From NCBI RefSeq assembly GCF_009707865.1, contig NZ_WMBA01000007.1:111142-175141 (forward strand): DNA of 64,000 bases, written 5' to 3'. The position numbers and the translations under genes are program-made. The notes under the pieces are model-generated. The model made no database searches. It worked only from the letters and a program-made list of their open reading frames with translations, and was not told where the DNA came from. Below are positions 1 through 7,546 of this stretch, piece after piece (position 1 is the first letter of the stretch; each line of letters opens with the position of its first letter). Source of the stretch: Amycolatopsis pithecellobii (lineage in GTDB: Bacteria; Actinomycetota; Actinomycetes; Mycobacteriales; Pseudonocardiaceae).

Positions 1-2342
1 AAGGCACCGACCGACAGCGAAGCGGCTTCCTCCCGCCGGGCTTCGAGCCAGGCCCCCACGTGGACCCGCACCGACTCGAGCGCTCGATGGGCCAGGACGG
101 TGTGGGATTTCCGGCCGGTCACCGCGCCCAGGTAGGCCAGGAAGAGCGTGATTCCGGGAGTGCCGGCGTAGAGGTCGGACCCAGCCGGGAACAGGCCCCA
201 CGCCGACTCGTCCAGCGGCCCCACCCCAAGCCAGTACGCGCCGTTCTCGTTCTGGAACGCGAGTTCGCCGAGCCGTCCCCCTGCGGCATCGGCAAGTTCG
301 AGTAACTGTGCACGGGTGACCGGACGCCCCACAGGTCGGCAAGCCGGCGGCCGCCCGATCGCGTCCTCGCGATCCATCCGAAGCGTCGCCAGTGAGGCCT
401 CAATGATCCAGATTTGCCTGCCGAGGTCGTCCTCGCCCAGCCGGTAGAGCCGCTGCCTGACCAGATCCAGGCTCGGTGTATCGAGAAAGCCGGGAACTCC
501 TTCGCCGTCCGAAGTAAAAATCGTCCGACTGTCGGGATACGTGGTGAATACCGGAATATCGCCGCGCCGCAGGTCGTGCTGCTCCGCCCGAATGACGCGA
601 GCGAGATGGGGGCGTTGCGGGACCTCGGCCCAGAGACGGTCGAAGAAGCGATCGCGGTCGAGCGCGTCGCGCAGCACGTCCGGGTGGAAGCTCTCGTACC
701 AGAGCAGACCGTAGACGTTGGTCGAGCGGATGACGACACGTATCTCGTCGCGGGCGAAGCGTGGCAGCCACTCAGCGAGCAGTTCTTCCCGGTGCCGGCG
801 GAGCAGGCGGTACATCCGCGTGAAACCGGCGACGATTTCGTCCTGGTAATCCAGGACATTCACGTCCTTGTCGGCCAACCACGGCCGGTTTTCGGCTGCC
901 GGTAGGTCGGCAAGCCGCCGGTCGAGCCGCATCTCGTCGCTTCCTTGTTCTTCCCAGCTGATAAGCGGATGCGGATTCGTCTGCCCCGCCTGCCCGCCCA
1001 GCCCACTCATGTCCACGCCCAGCGAGTCCTCGCCCGCCCAGATGCGCCGGGGCAGTATCCCGACCTGCCAAACCGATTCATCCAGCGCACCCGCAGCCGG
1101 ATTTTCGGTCAATACCGGATCTCCGGCGTGCACGTGCGGATGAAAGAGGGCTTCGAGGTCGACCAGCACCGGATGCTCGCCCGCGGCAATCAGGTTCTCA
1201 TTGTGAAAATCGGCGGCGCACAGCGCGTAAAGAACCGCCAAAAAACTCCCTTGACGTTCGTAAAACCGAGCTACTTCCGTCTCCGACGCGCAAGGCGATA
1301 CGGCGACGAACGCGGACCAGCCGTATTTGCCGCGATCGATGAGTGTGAGGGGCTGGAAACGAGGCTCGGCCCCGCGGTCGTTCAACCAGGACAGCAACTC
1401 CTGGAAGTGCGCGTCGACGGCGAGCGGCTTTGGCTTGTAAAGCAGCCTCATGCCGGAGCCGAAGGTGACGAGCAGAACGCTACGTCCCCCTCGATGCCGG
1501 TCGCCTTTTCCCGCGTCGAGGTCGACCAGCGGCCCCGGATCGCCATCGGCGGCAGTGAAGACGTCGCGGATCGCGTGCCAGTCGGCGTGGAGGTGAGCCA
1601 TGAATTCGGACAAATAGGCGGTCCACTGCTCGACGGTGACCACCAGTTGCCGCGCGAGAACGGGGTATCTGACCAAGAACGAGTCGACGAACCCCCGTTG
1701 GTCATGCTGGTGGAGGAAATGCTCGAACCGGGCTTGCGGTGTGTCACCTTCGAGATTTCCGCGAAGGCGCGCGATGTGCATTTCCAGGATGAGCGGCTTG
1801 CTGATCTGATACAGGACGGCGGGTGCGATATTCCGCTGGAATATCTTGCGCAGCGTCTCCGCATCCAAAAGCTCGGATCCGAATTTCTGCCGAATTTCTT
1901 TCAAATCCCCCATCAGGGATCGGAGGAAATGCTCGAAGAGTGGCGCGAGTGCCGGTAACCATTCCGCGAGAGGGTGTTCGATTTCGATTTCGTGGAGTGT
2001 ATTCAGTAGCTTCTGATCCGGGTCGGCGCCGGTATAAGATTTGCGCAGCGCGGCCAGCCACTGCGGATACCGGGGAATCCGATCCTTCAGGAAATCCGCG
2101 GGCTCCGCGAGGATGGCAAGCAAATCCTTTGCTGACAGCGAATCGAGTGCGAGCCGTTTTTCGAGCAGCGGCTCGTGCTCGAACGGCTTCTGGGCTTTCC
2201 AAGTACGCAACCGGCGGGTCGCTCGCTCGGTGTCGAAGTGTCGAGCGGCTGCCTCCGCTGGTGCACCGCGCTCGGTCAGCGACAGCCCTCGATACCACGC
2301 TGCCGCTCGCCACACCTCGTGGCCCGCTGCCACATCTGCCAT
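1..2342 (-). CDS. lanM: Class II lanthipeptide synthetase LanM (N-terminal ~780 residues; cut by window edge)
   Basis: The minus-strand reading frame is open from 2342 to base 1 and continues past the window. The protein would dehydrate Ser/Thr of the LanA core peptide and then form lanthionine rings. The visible part holds the DUF4135 dehydratase domain, with the LanM motifs LLYKPKPL, DFHNENLIAAGEHPVLVDLE and RSTNVYGLLWYES. It ends in the first part of the LanC-like cyclase domain (GSDLYAGTPGITLFLAYL); the zinc-ligand region lies outside the window. LanM proteins are usually about 1000 residues, so roughly a quarter is missing. The chosen ATG at 2342 gives the usual N-terminus ending in WYRGLSLTER; an in-frame ATG at 2417 is possible. 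It lies directly downstream of lanA on the same strand. Confidence 0.93.
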   Translation of the reverse strand, partial: MADVAAGHEVWRAAAWYRGLSLTERGAPAEAAARHFDTERATRRLRTWKAQKPFEHEPLLEKRLALDSLSAKDLLAILAEPADFLKDRIPRYPQWLAALRKSYTGADPDQKLLNTLHEIEIEHPLAEWLPALAPLFEHFLRSLMGDLKEIRQKFGSELLDAETLRKIFQRNIAPAVLYQISKPLILEMHIARLRGNLEGDTPQARFEHFLHQHDQRGFVDSFLVRYPVLARQLVVTVEQWTAYLSEFMAHLHADWHAIRDVFTAADGDPGPLVDLDAGKGDRHRGGRSVLLVTFGSGMRLLYKPKPLAVDAHFQELLSWLNDRGAEPRFQPLTLIDRGKYGWSAFVAVSPCASETEVARFYERQGSFLAVLYALCAADFHNENLIAAGEHPVLVDLEALFHPHVHAGDPVLTENPAAGALDESVWQVGILPRRIWAGEDSLGVDMSGLGGQAGQTNPHPLISWEEQGSDEMRLDRRLADLPAAENRPWLADKDVNVLDYQDEIVAGFTRMYRLLRRHREELLAEWLPRFARDEIRVVIRSTNVYGLLWYESFHPDVLRDALDRDRFFDRLWAEVPQRPHLARVIRAEQHDLRRGDIPVFTTYPDSRTIFTSDGEGVPGFLDTPSLDLVRQRLYRLGEDDLGRQIWIIEASLATLRMDREDAIGRPPACRPVGRPVTRAQLLELADAAGGRLGELAFQNENGAYWLGVGPLDESAWGLFPAGSDLYAGTPGITLFLAYLGAVTGRKSHTVLAHRALESVRVHVGAWLEARREEAASLSVGA

Positions 2343-2465
2343 GGTTCTCACGACCGCCGCTTCCGCCCCGCCCCGCCTCGCTCGCCGGTTCAGCACATGT
2401 GGGGACCGCTGAACCATGGTCCAGCGGCCCCGAATTCTTTCGACCAGGCAACGCCACGGACACTG

Positions 2466-2497
2466 GAGTGGCCGGGCGCACTCGCCGATCGCCACTC
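2466..2497 (-). terminator. Nested hairpin between lanA and lanM
   Basis: GAGTGGC (2466-2472) pairs perfectly with GCCACTC (2491-2497), and an inner GGCG/CGCC stem (2475-2478 with 2483-2486) extends it. The outer stem overlaps the lanA stop codon. No T-run follows, so partial termination or RNA protection, giving more precursor than synthetase mRNA, is an inference. Confidence 0.45.
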
Positions 2498-2726
2498 AGC
2501 AGCTGGAGCAGGGGTTCAGGGAGTTGCCGCGGGTGGTCACGCAGGTCTTGGTATTGCAGCCGACGCTGGCCCCACTCTGTGCCGCGCCCAGGACTTCGCC
2601 CAGTTCGGCATCGGTCAGCTCGATGGCGCCCGCCGGGTTCGGCGGCAGAGCGGCCAGCTCTGCGCTGCTGAGGCTACCGCGGTACTCGGCGTCCTCCCAC
2701 GCTCGAATGGTCTTGTCAATACTCAT
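2496..2726 (-). CDS. lanA: Class II lanthipeptide precursor peptide (mersacidin/lichenicidin-type leader)
   Basis: This 76-residue peptide is the likely substrate of the adjacent LanM. The leader carries the family signature NPAGAIELTDAELGEVLGA, ending in a GA motif at residues 47-48 where a LanT protease or similar enzyme would cut. The predicted core is about 28 residues, with four Cys (57, 62, 73, 76) and nine Ser/Thr, so up to four thioether rings are possible; the last four residues are Cys-Ser-Ser-Cys. A GAGGA ribosome site stands 9 bases before the ATG. The core lacks the CTLTxEC lipid II-binding motif of mersacidin and actagardine, so target and bioactivity are unknown. A transporter or immunity gene would have to lie beyond the left edge. 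Confidence 0.9.
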   Translation of the reverse strand: MSIDKTIRAWEDAEYRGSLSSAELAALPPNPAGAIELTDAELGEVLGAAQSGASVGCNTKTCVTTRGNSLNPCSSC

Positions 2727-3130
2727 GACAGGTTCCTCAATGCCTTTTCTCGCAGGTGTTCACTACAGGTATTCTGATTACCCTATTGCTGCTCGGCGCA
2801 TGCTTTCCGCGCCAAGCGTGGCCCTTTCAGAAGACCACCGCCTATTTCGGCCCGGAGAGAGCTGCCGGCGGGCGAAATATCCGCCGCCGCACCACGATTC
2901 GCGATCGCGCTATCCCGGCTGGGTCGATTACCAAGCCTGAACCGCGTACTGCATGACGTCAAGGGGAGCGAGAACATCAGTTTTGCCGGCGGGTGAGCAT
3001 GTTGTTCTTCGCGTCTGCAGCGCACGTAATGATGAAGAATCACAGGGTCAGCACAGCGTTCGCGAATTAATCAAGAGTGACATTTGACATCCACTGCCTA
3101 CGCCCCGATGTAGCCCGAGCGTTTCGCGGA
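2727..3130. other. Intergenic region upstream of lanA
   Basis: About 400 bases without a convincing gene. The lanA promoter must lie here on the minus strand, but no clear -35/-10 pair was found. Short frames in this stretch have no family features. Confidence 0.5.
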
Positions 3131-3430
3131 TCAGGTAGGTCTGGTTGTGAGCCAGCACGCCCGCGGTGTCGCAGAGCCCGGCTCGACCGGCTCGGCTTGC
3201 TGGGCGACCTCGAAGACATCGCCGGCGCGGGCCATCAGGGCTGCGGCCCCGTGCGCGAGTCGGTCGAGGCGTTCGGCGAGGGTGGCGGCGCTCAGCGCCT
3301 GCTGATACCAGTCGCGGCTGTGCAGGTCGATCGGCTGGGAGTCGCCGACGATCGCGACGTCGACGACCCGCTTGAGCAGGTCGGCCTTGGTGCCGAAGCG
3401 GACGTAGATGGTGCGGTGCCCGACGGTAAC
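3131..3430 (-). pseudogene. TetR-family regulator fragment
   Basis: A 99-codon minus-strand frame reads HRTIYVRFGTKADLLKRVVD, the second half of a TetR helix-turn-helix, followed by a partial ligand-binding domain (LAERLDRLAHGAAALMARAG). The first half of the DNA-binding domain is missing and there is no start codon. The reading drifts out of homology after EVAQQAEPVEP and stops early. It is therefore a remnant truncated at both ends. Confidence 0.6.
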
Positions 3431-3552
3431 TGGGCTGCTGCCGCTCAGTTCGCTGCTTCCGCGATTACCGGCGGTGTGGCTCGCTGAGTTGGACGAGCTG
3501 TCACCGCGGTGAAGGGGGCACTAGCCAATTCGGCGACCCGCTGTCGATCTTG

Positions 3553-3951
3553 CTACGGCAAAGGGTCCGTTTGTGAGAGGTCGTAGCGCGGGTCGGTGTC
3601 GCGTCCGATGTACAGGTTGCCGATGCCGCGCATCAGCTCGTAGGGCCTCGTGCCGGTCCTGATGTCGCCGGCGCCGACAAGCTGCGCGCACACGGGCTCC
3701 AGGCGGTCGAGGAAGTAGCTGAGCAGCGCGGCGAAGCCGTGGGGACGGTAGACCGCGGTGACGAGATCGGCCCGGGTCGGAAAGTGGCGGTAGATCGTCC
3801 CCAGCCCGACACCCGCTTTGGCCGCGATCTGGCGTATCGGCGCGTCGACGCCGGAGGTGACGACGACCTCGGCGGCGGCGAGCAGCGTCTGCCGGTTGCG
3901 TACCGCGTCGGCCCGCTTGGTTCGGGGCGGCGCCTTCCCGGCGGACACCAT
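3553..3951 (-). CDS. Shortened TetR-family regulator
   Basis: Residues 10-60 form a good TetR DNA-binding domain ending in GVGLGTIYRHFPTRADLVTAVY. The ligand-binding part is only about 70 residues: helix SYFLDRLEPVCAQL is followed at once by the C-terminal PYELMRGIGNLYIGRDTDPRYD. Relatives are about 190 residues, so roughly 50 residues seem deleted inside and the tail is cut short. The ATG at 3951 has a GGAAGGA ribosome site 5 bases upstream. It is divergent from the hydrolase gene across two GGAAC...GTTCC palindromes, so it probably was, or is, the repressor of that promoter; whether the shortened protein still senses a ligand is doubtful. Confidence 0.75.
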   Translation of the reverse strand: MVSAGKAPPRTKRADAVRNRQTLLAAAEVVVTSGVDAPIRQIAAKAGVGLGTIYRHFPTRADLVTAVYRPHGFAALLSYFLDRLEPVCAQLVGAGDIRTGTRPYELMRGIGNLYIGRDTDPRYDLSQTDPLP

Positions 3952-3969
3952 GCTTCCTTCCAACGCGCC

Positions 3970-3998
3970 TTGACAAGCGGAACATCGTTCCGAATAAT
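3970..3998 (+). promoter_or_regulatory. Sigma70-type promoter of the hydrolase gene
   Basis: TTGACA (3970-3975) and AATAAT (3993-3998) are separated by exactly 17 bases. This is a near-consensus housekeeping promoter reading toward the hydrolase start at 4099. Confidence 0.7.
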
Positions 3999-4015
3999 AA
4001 GTGGAACCATGTTCC
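3978..4015. promoter_or_regulatory. Paired TetR operators
   Basis: CGGAAC-ATC-GTTCCG (3978-3992) fills the spacer between -35 and -10. GGAAC-CAT-GTTCC (4003-4015) sits at the expected transcription start. The centres are 24 bases apart. Placement over the promoter implies repression, most simply by the divergent TetR protein. Confidence 0.65.
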
Positions 4016-4098
4016 GTCTCACGTTAGCTGAGGCCGGACGGGTTTGACCACTCACCTGCGCCGCCGGTAGCGGCACGGGCTCCAGAAGGGAACCTCCT

Positions 4099-5058
4099 AT
4101 GAGTGCATCCACCGACACCGCCGCCTTCGGCTCGCCCGCTCCCGTCCTGTCGTACAGCCCGGTGGTTCTGTCCGTGCCCGGACGGCCCGTGGACCTCCAG
4201 GTCCGCGTCTCGGCGCCCGCGACCGGGGCCGGCCTGCCCGTCATCCTGTTCTCTCACGGCCACGGCGGCTCCAACAACCTCTCCTCGCTGAACGGGTACG
4301 CGCCCATCGCCAATCTCTGGGCGGCAGCCGGGTTCGTCGTCATCCAGCCCACCCACCTCAGCTCCAGCACACTGAGCCGTCAGCTCGCCGGCACCCCCGG
4401 AGCCCCCTTCTTCTGGCGCTCGCGTGCCGAGGACATGAGCGACATACTCGACCGGCTCGACGAGATCGAGAAGACTGTGCCGCAGCTGGCCGGGCGCATC
4501 GACCACAACAAGATCGCGGTGGCCGGGCACTCCCTCGGCGGCCACACCGCCGGCCTCCTGCTGGGCGCCCGCAGCGCCGACCCCGACACCGGGGAGGAAG
4601 TGAACCTGATCGAGCCCCGGATCAAGGCGGGCGTGCTGCTGGCCGCACCGGGCAGGGGCGGCGACATCCTCACCGGACCGATGGCCGAGGCCGTGCCGTT
4701 CTTCCACACCACCGACTTCTCCACAATGACCACCCCCACCCTGGTCGTCGCCGGCGACAAGGACGACTCGAAGCACTTCACCGACGTCGGCCCCGACTGG
4801 CACGCCGACCCCTACCACCTCGCCCCCGCACCCAAGACCCTGCTCACCTTGTTCGGCGCCGAGCACCTACTCGGCGGCATCTCCGGGTACGACGCCGAGG
4901 AGACCACCGACGAGAACTCCGAGCGGGTCGCCGCCGTCGCCCGCCTCACCTCGGCCTACCTGCGCACCCAGCTACAGCCCGGCGACCACGCCTGGCAGGC
5001 GGCGTGCCAGGCGCTGATGACCGGGGCCGACCCGGCCGGACGAGTCGAATCCAAATAG
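4099..5058 (+). CDS. Alpha/beta hydrolase (PAF-acetylhydrolase/chlorophyllase-like)
   Basis: The 319-residue protein has a serine-hydrolase fold: oxyanion strand LPVILFSHGHGGSNN, nucleophile elbow GHSLGG with Ser145, an acid near VVAGDKDD and a His in FGAEHLLGG. It lacks a signal peptide, so it is probably cytoplasmic. The substrate, an ester or amide, cannot be named. An AAGGGA ribosome site precedes the ATG. It is divergent from a TetR-type gene behind a strong operator-covered promoter, which fits an inducible detoxification or catabolic enzyme. Confidence 0.85.
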   Translation: MSASTDTAAFGSPAPVLSYSPVVLSVPGRPVDLQVRVSAPATGAGLPVILFSHGHGGSNNLSSLNGYAPIANLWAAAGFVVIQPTHLSSSTLSRQLAGTPGAPFFWRSRAEDMSDILDRLDEIEKTVPQLAGRIDHNKIAVAGHSLGGHTAGLLLGARSADPDTGEEVNLIEPRIKAGVLLAAPGRGGDILTGPMAEAVPFFHTTDFSTMTTPTLVVAGDKDDSKHFTDVGPDWHADPYHLAPAPKTLLTLFGAEHLLGGISGYDAEETTDENSERVAAVARLTSAYLRTQLQPGDHAWQAACQALMTGADPAGRVESK

Positions 5059-5141
5059 GCCGCCGCAGCGAAAGGCCACAGCAGTGTTCAGATCCTCCTG
5101 CCACGGAGGAAGATCCTGGCCCTTCCCGGCTTGCGGTACGG

Positions 5142-5312
5142 GGTGATCACCTCCGGGTTGAGGTCAGCACGGCGAAGGCTGTCGTCGCCGACGTCGGGTT
5201 CACCGCGGAACACCGGCTGGAGCGCTACCTCCGTCACGCCACGGCGGCCGCACTGACCTACGGCGATGCCGACTTCCACCTCGACCGGCTCGCCAGCCGG
5301 CTGGGGCTGTAG
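5142..5312 (+). pseudogene. Possible C-terminal fragment of an acyl-CoA dehydrogenase-like flavoenzyme
   Basis: An open segment with no start codon of its own ends in STAKAVVADVGFTAEHRLER, then YLRHATAAALTYGDADFHLD. This resembles the last helices of acyl-CoA dehydrogenase-type proteins (LERYLRDA pattern). Nothing upstream supplies the rest of the fold, so it would be a remnant. The assignment rests on short similarity only. Confidence 0.3.
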
Positions 5313-5318
5313 AAAGGG

Positions 5319-5966
5319 TCAGTCCCGCGTGGCGTGCAGGCCGGCGAGCAGGATCCGCAGGATGCGCTTGAGGGTCGGCAGGAATGGCAGGCAGGCAAAG
5401 GCGAGTTCCGGGTGCTGGGCGTAGACCTCGGCCATGGTCGGTGACGGCTTGGACGCCGGGTAGAACGTGCCCGCGAACGCCATCGCCGCGCCGACCAGTT
5501 CGAAACTCTCGTCGTCGGTCAGCGTCGGGTCGGCTGCGGCGACGGCCTTGCCCAGTTCGGTGAGCGCGTCCAGCGCGGTGCGCTTGAAGTCGCTTGCCGC
5601 GGGCACGGCCACGTTGTGCTCCAGGTTGATCTGCATCTGGCTGAGCAGATCGCACAGCAGCGTGCGCGCGGCGAGCGTCTCGGCGAGCGCGTCCACGACG
5701 CCGTCGCCCGCGGCCAAGCGCCGCAGCACCTCGGCCGCCCACTCCCGCCAGCACTCGGCGGTAAGCGCGAGGTAGATCTCCTCGCGGGTGCCGAAATAGC
5801 GCACCACATTGGACTTCGCCAGCCCGACGGCATCGGCGATGGCGCCGAGGGTCACGTTGCGAACCCCGGACGCGGTGGCCAGGTCGCGCGCCGCCGACAG
5901 GATGGCGTCGCGGCGCTCCTGTTTGTGTTCCGGGCTCCTGGCCCGCAGAAACTTTGCCTGGGACAT
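5319..5966 (-). CDS. TetR-family transcriptional regulator
   Basis: A full-length 215-residue regulator. The N-terminal helix-turn-helix runs over residues 15-60 (VTLGAIADAVGLAKSNVVRYFGTREEIYLA), followed by an all-helical ligand domain. The ATG is preceded directly by GAGGAG, which is close spacing. The gene is divergent from the molybdenum hydroxylase operon across a 100-base gap holding an inverted repeat, so it most likely represses that operon and itself. The inducer is unknown, possibly the aldehyde or heterocycle substrate. Confidence 0.9.
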   Translation of the reverse strand: MSQAKFLRARSPEHKQERRDAILSAARDLATASGVRNVTLGAIADAVGLAKSNVVRYFGTREEIYLALTAECWREWAAEVLRRLAAGDGVVDALAETLAARTLLCDLLSQMQINLEHNVAVPAASDFKRTALDALTELGKAVAAADPTLTDDESFELVGAAMAFAGTFYPASKPSPTMAEVYAQHPELAFACLPFLPTLKRILRILLAGLHATRD

Positions 5967-6006
5967 CTCCTCGACATCATAGGGGCGAACTTAAAAGACT
6001 GCCGTT

Positions 6007-6019
6007 CTCTTGTTAAGAG
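6007..6019. promoter_or_regulatory. Inverted repeat between TetR and the molybdenum hydroxylase operon
   Basis: CTCTT-GTT-AAGAG is a perfect 5-3-5 palindrome. It overlaps a looser pair, CTTAAAAGA (from about 5989) and TCTTGTTAAG. Its place between divergent starts makes it the likely TetR operator. Confidence 0.45.
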
Positions 6020-6065
6020 GATGCTGTTCTGTTAGCTTGGGCGACATGATGACGGGAGGACGGAC

Positions 6066-6551
6066 GTGACCGAGATCCGCCTGTGGGTGAACGGGTCCGC
6101 CGAGGCGCTGGACGTGGAGCCGCGGGTCAGCCTGCTGGACGCGCTGCGCGAACACCTCGGCCTGACCGGTACGAAGAAGGGATGCGACCAGGGCGCGTGC
6201 GGCGCATGCACCGTGCTGGCTGACGGGGTGCGGATCAACTCGTGCCTGGCGCTCGCCGTGCAGTACGCCGATCGCGAGATCACCACGATCGAGGGCGTCG
6301 ACCATCCGCTGCAGGAGGCGTTCGTGAAGCACGACGGCTTCCAGTGCGGCTACTGCACATGCGGCCAGATCTGCTCCGCGGTGGGCATGCTGGCCGAGCA
6401 CAAGGAGGGCATGCCCAGCGCGGTCACCGAGGATCCGGACGGACCGGGGGAGCTGTCCGAGGACGAGATCCGGGAACGCATGAGCGGCAACCTGTGCCGC
6501 TGCGGCGCCTACAACGGGATCGTCGGCGCGATCCAGGAGGTGGCCGGGTGA
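6066..6551 (+). CDS. Molybdenum hydroxylase [2Fe-2S] subunit (PaoA/YagT-like)
   Basis: This 161-residue electron-transfer subunit carries two [2Fe-2S] clusters. The plant-ferredoxin-type cluster uses Cys40, 45, 48 and 60 (KGCDQGACGACTVL). The second uses Cys94, Cys97, Cys144 and Cys146 (CGYCTCG and CRCGAY). It lacks the Tat signal peptide found on E. coli PaoA, so the enzyme is probably cytoplasmic. It is the first gene of a three-gene operon whose order, FeS-FAD-Mo, is that of PaoABC aldehyde oxidoreductases. Electrons flow from the Mo subunit through these clusters to FAD. Confidence 0.93.
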   Translation: MTEIRLWVNGSAEALDVEPRVSLLDALREHLGLTGTKKGCDQGACGACTVLADGVRINSCLALAVQYADREITTIEGVDHPLQEAFVKHDGFQCGYCTCGQICSAVGMLAEHKEGMPSAVTEDPDGPGELSEDEIRERMSGNLCRCGAYNGIVGAIQEVAG

Positions 6552-7546
6552 GATCGTTCGCCTACGTGGTCGCGCCGGACATGCCCACGGCGTTGCGGGT
6601 GATCGCCGATGAGCCGAACGCGAAGTTCCTCGGCGGCGGCACGAACCTCGTCGACCTGATGCGCCGCGACATCGAGCGCCCGGACACCGTCGTCGACATC
6701 ACCCGCCTGCCGTTGACCGAGATCGACGAACTCCCGGACGGCTCCGTCCGGGTCGGCGCGCTCGTGCGCAACAGCACGCTGGCGGCGCATCCGCTCGTGC
6801 GCGCCCGGTATCCCGTGCTGTCCCAGGCGATCCTGCACGGAGCGTCCGCGCAGCTGCGGAACATGGCCACGGTCGGCGGAAACCTGGTGCAGCGCACCCG
6901 ATGCCCGTACTTCGAGGACCTGGCGTCACCGTGCAACCGGCGGGAGCCGGGCAGCGGCTGCGGCGCGCTCGGCGGGTTGACCCGTGACCACGCGATCCTC
7001 GGCGTGAGCGAACACTGCATCGCCACGCATCCCTCGGACATGGCCGTCGCGCTCGTCGCGCTGGACGCCGTGGTGGAGTTGGAGAGCGCGCGTGGCGTGC
7101 GACGGGTCCCGGTGACCGAATTCCACCGGCTGCCCGGCGACCAGCCGCATCTCGAAACGGTCCTGGCCGCCGACGAACTGATCACCGCGATCGAACTCCC
7201 CGCGCTGCCGGTGGCGGCGACCTCGCGCTACCGCAAGATCCGCGACCGCGCCTCCTACGCCTTCGCCCTCGTCTCCGTCGCCGGGGCGCTGCGGGTGACC
7301 GACGGCCACGTCGACGCGGCCCGGCTGGCGCTCGGCGGGGTGGCGCCCACACCGTGGCGGGCGTACGCGGCCGAGCGGGTGCTGCTCGGCGCACCGGCCA
7401 CGGAGGAGTCGTTTCACCGTGCCGCCGACGTGGAACTGGCCCCGGCGACCGCCCAGCCGCACAACGGTTTCAAGATCGAGCTGGCGCGCCGCACGATGGT
7501 GGCGACGCTGCGCCGCCTGCTGCCGAGCACGGAGGAATCAGCATGA
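6548..7546 (+). CDS. Molybdenum hydroxylase FAD subunit with extra Fe-S motif (PaoB/YagS-like)
   Basis: The start is GTG at 6548, overlapping the previous stop (GTGA). The 332-residue protein has the CO-dehydrogenase flavoprotein fold, with FAD-binding loops KFLGGGTNLVDLM and ATVGGNLVQRT. Between them lies the insertion RCPYF...PCNRREPGSGCGAL with Cys119, 129, 138 and 157. In PaoB the matching cysteines hold an additional [4Fe-4S] cluster, and the same is expected here. The protein passes electrons to an acceptor, probably not NAD. It is translationally coupled on both sides. Confidence 0.92.
   Translation: MRSFAYVVAPDMPTALRVIADEPNAKFLGGGTNLVDLMRRDIERPDTVVDITRLPLTEIDELPDGSVRVGALVRNSTLAAHPLVRARYPVLSQAILHGASAQLRNMATVGGNLVQRTRCPYFEDLASPCNRREPGSGCGALGGLTRDHAILGVSEHCIATHPSDMAVALVALDAVVELESARGVRRVPVTEFHRLPGDQPHLETVLAADELITAIELPALPVAATSRYRKIRDRASYAFALVSVAGALRVTDGHVDAARLALGGVAPTPWRAYAAERVLLGAPATEESFHRAADVELAPATAQPHNGFKIELARRTMVATLRRLLPSTEESA

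Noticed and set aside
945..1958. Long plus-strand open frame of 337 codons
   Set aside because: It is antisense to the dehydratase domain of lanM, whose frame carries clear family motifs; the plus frame has none.
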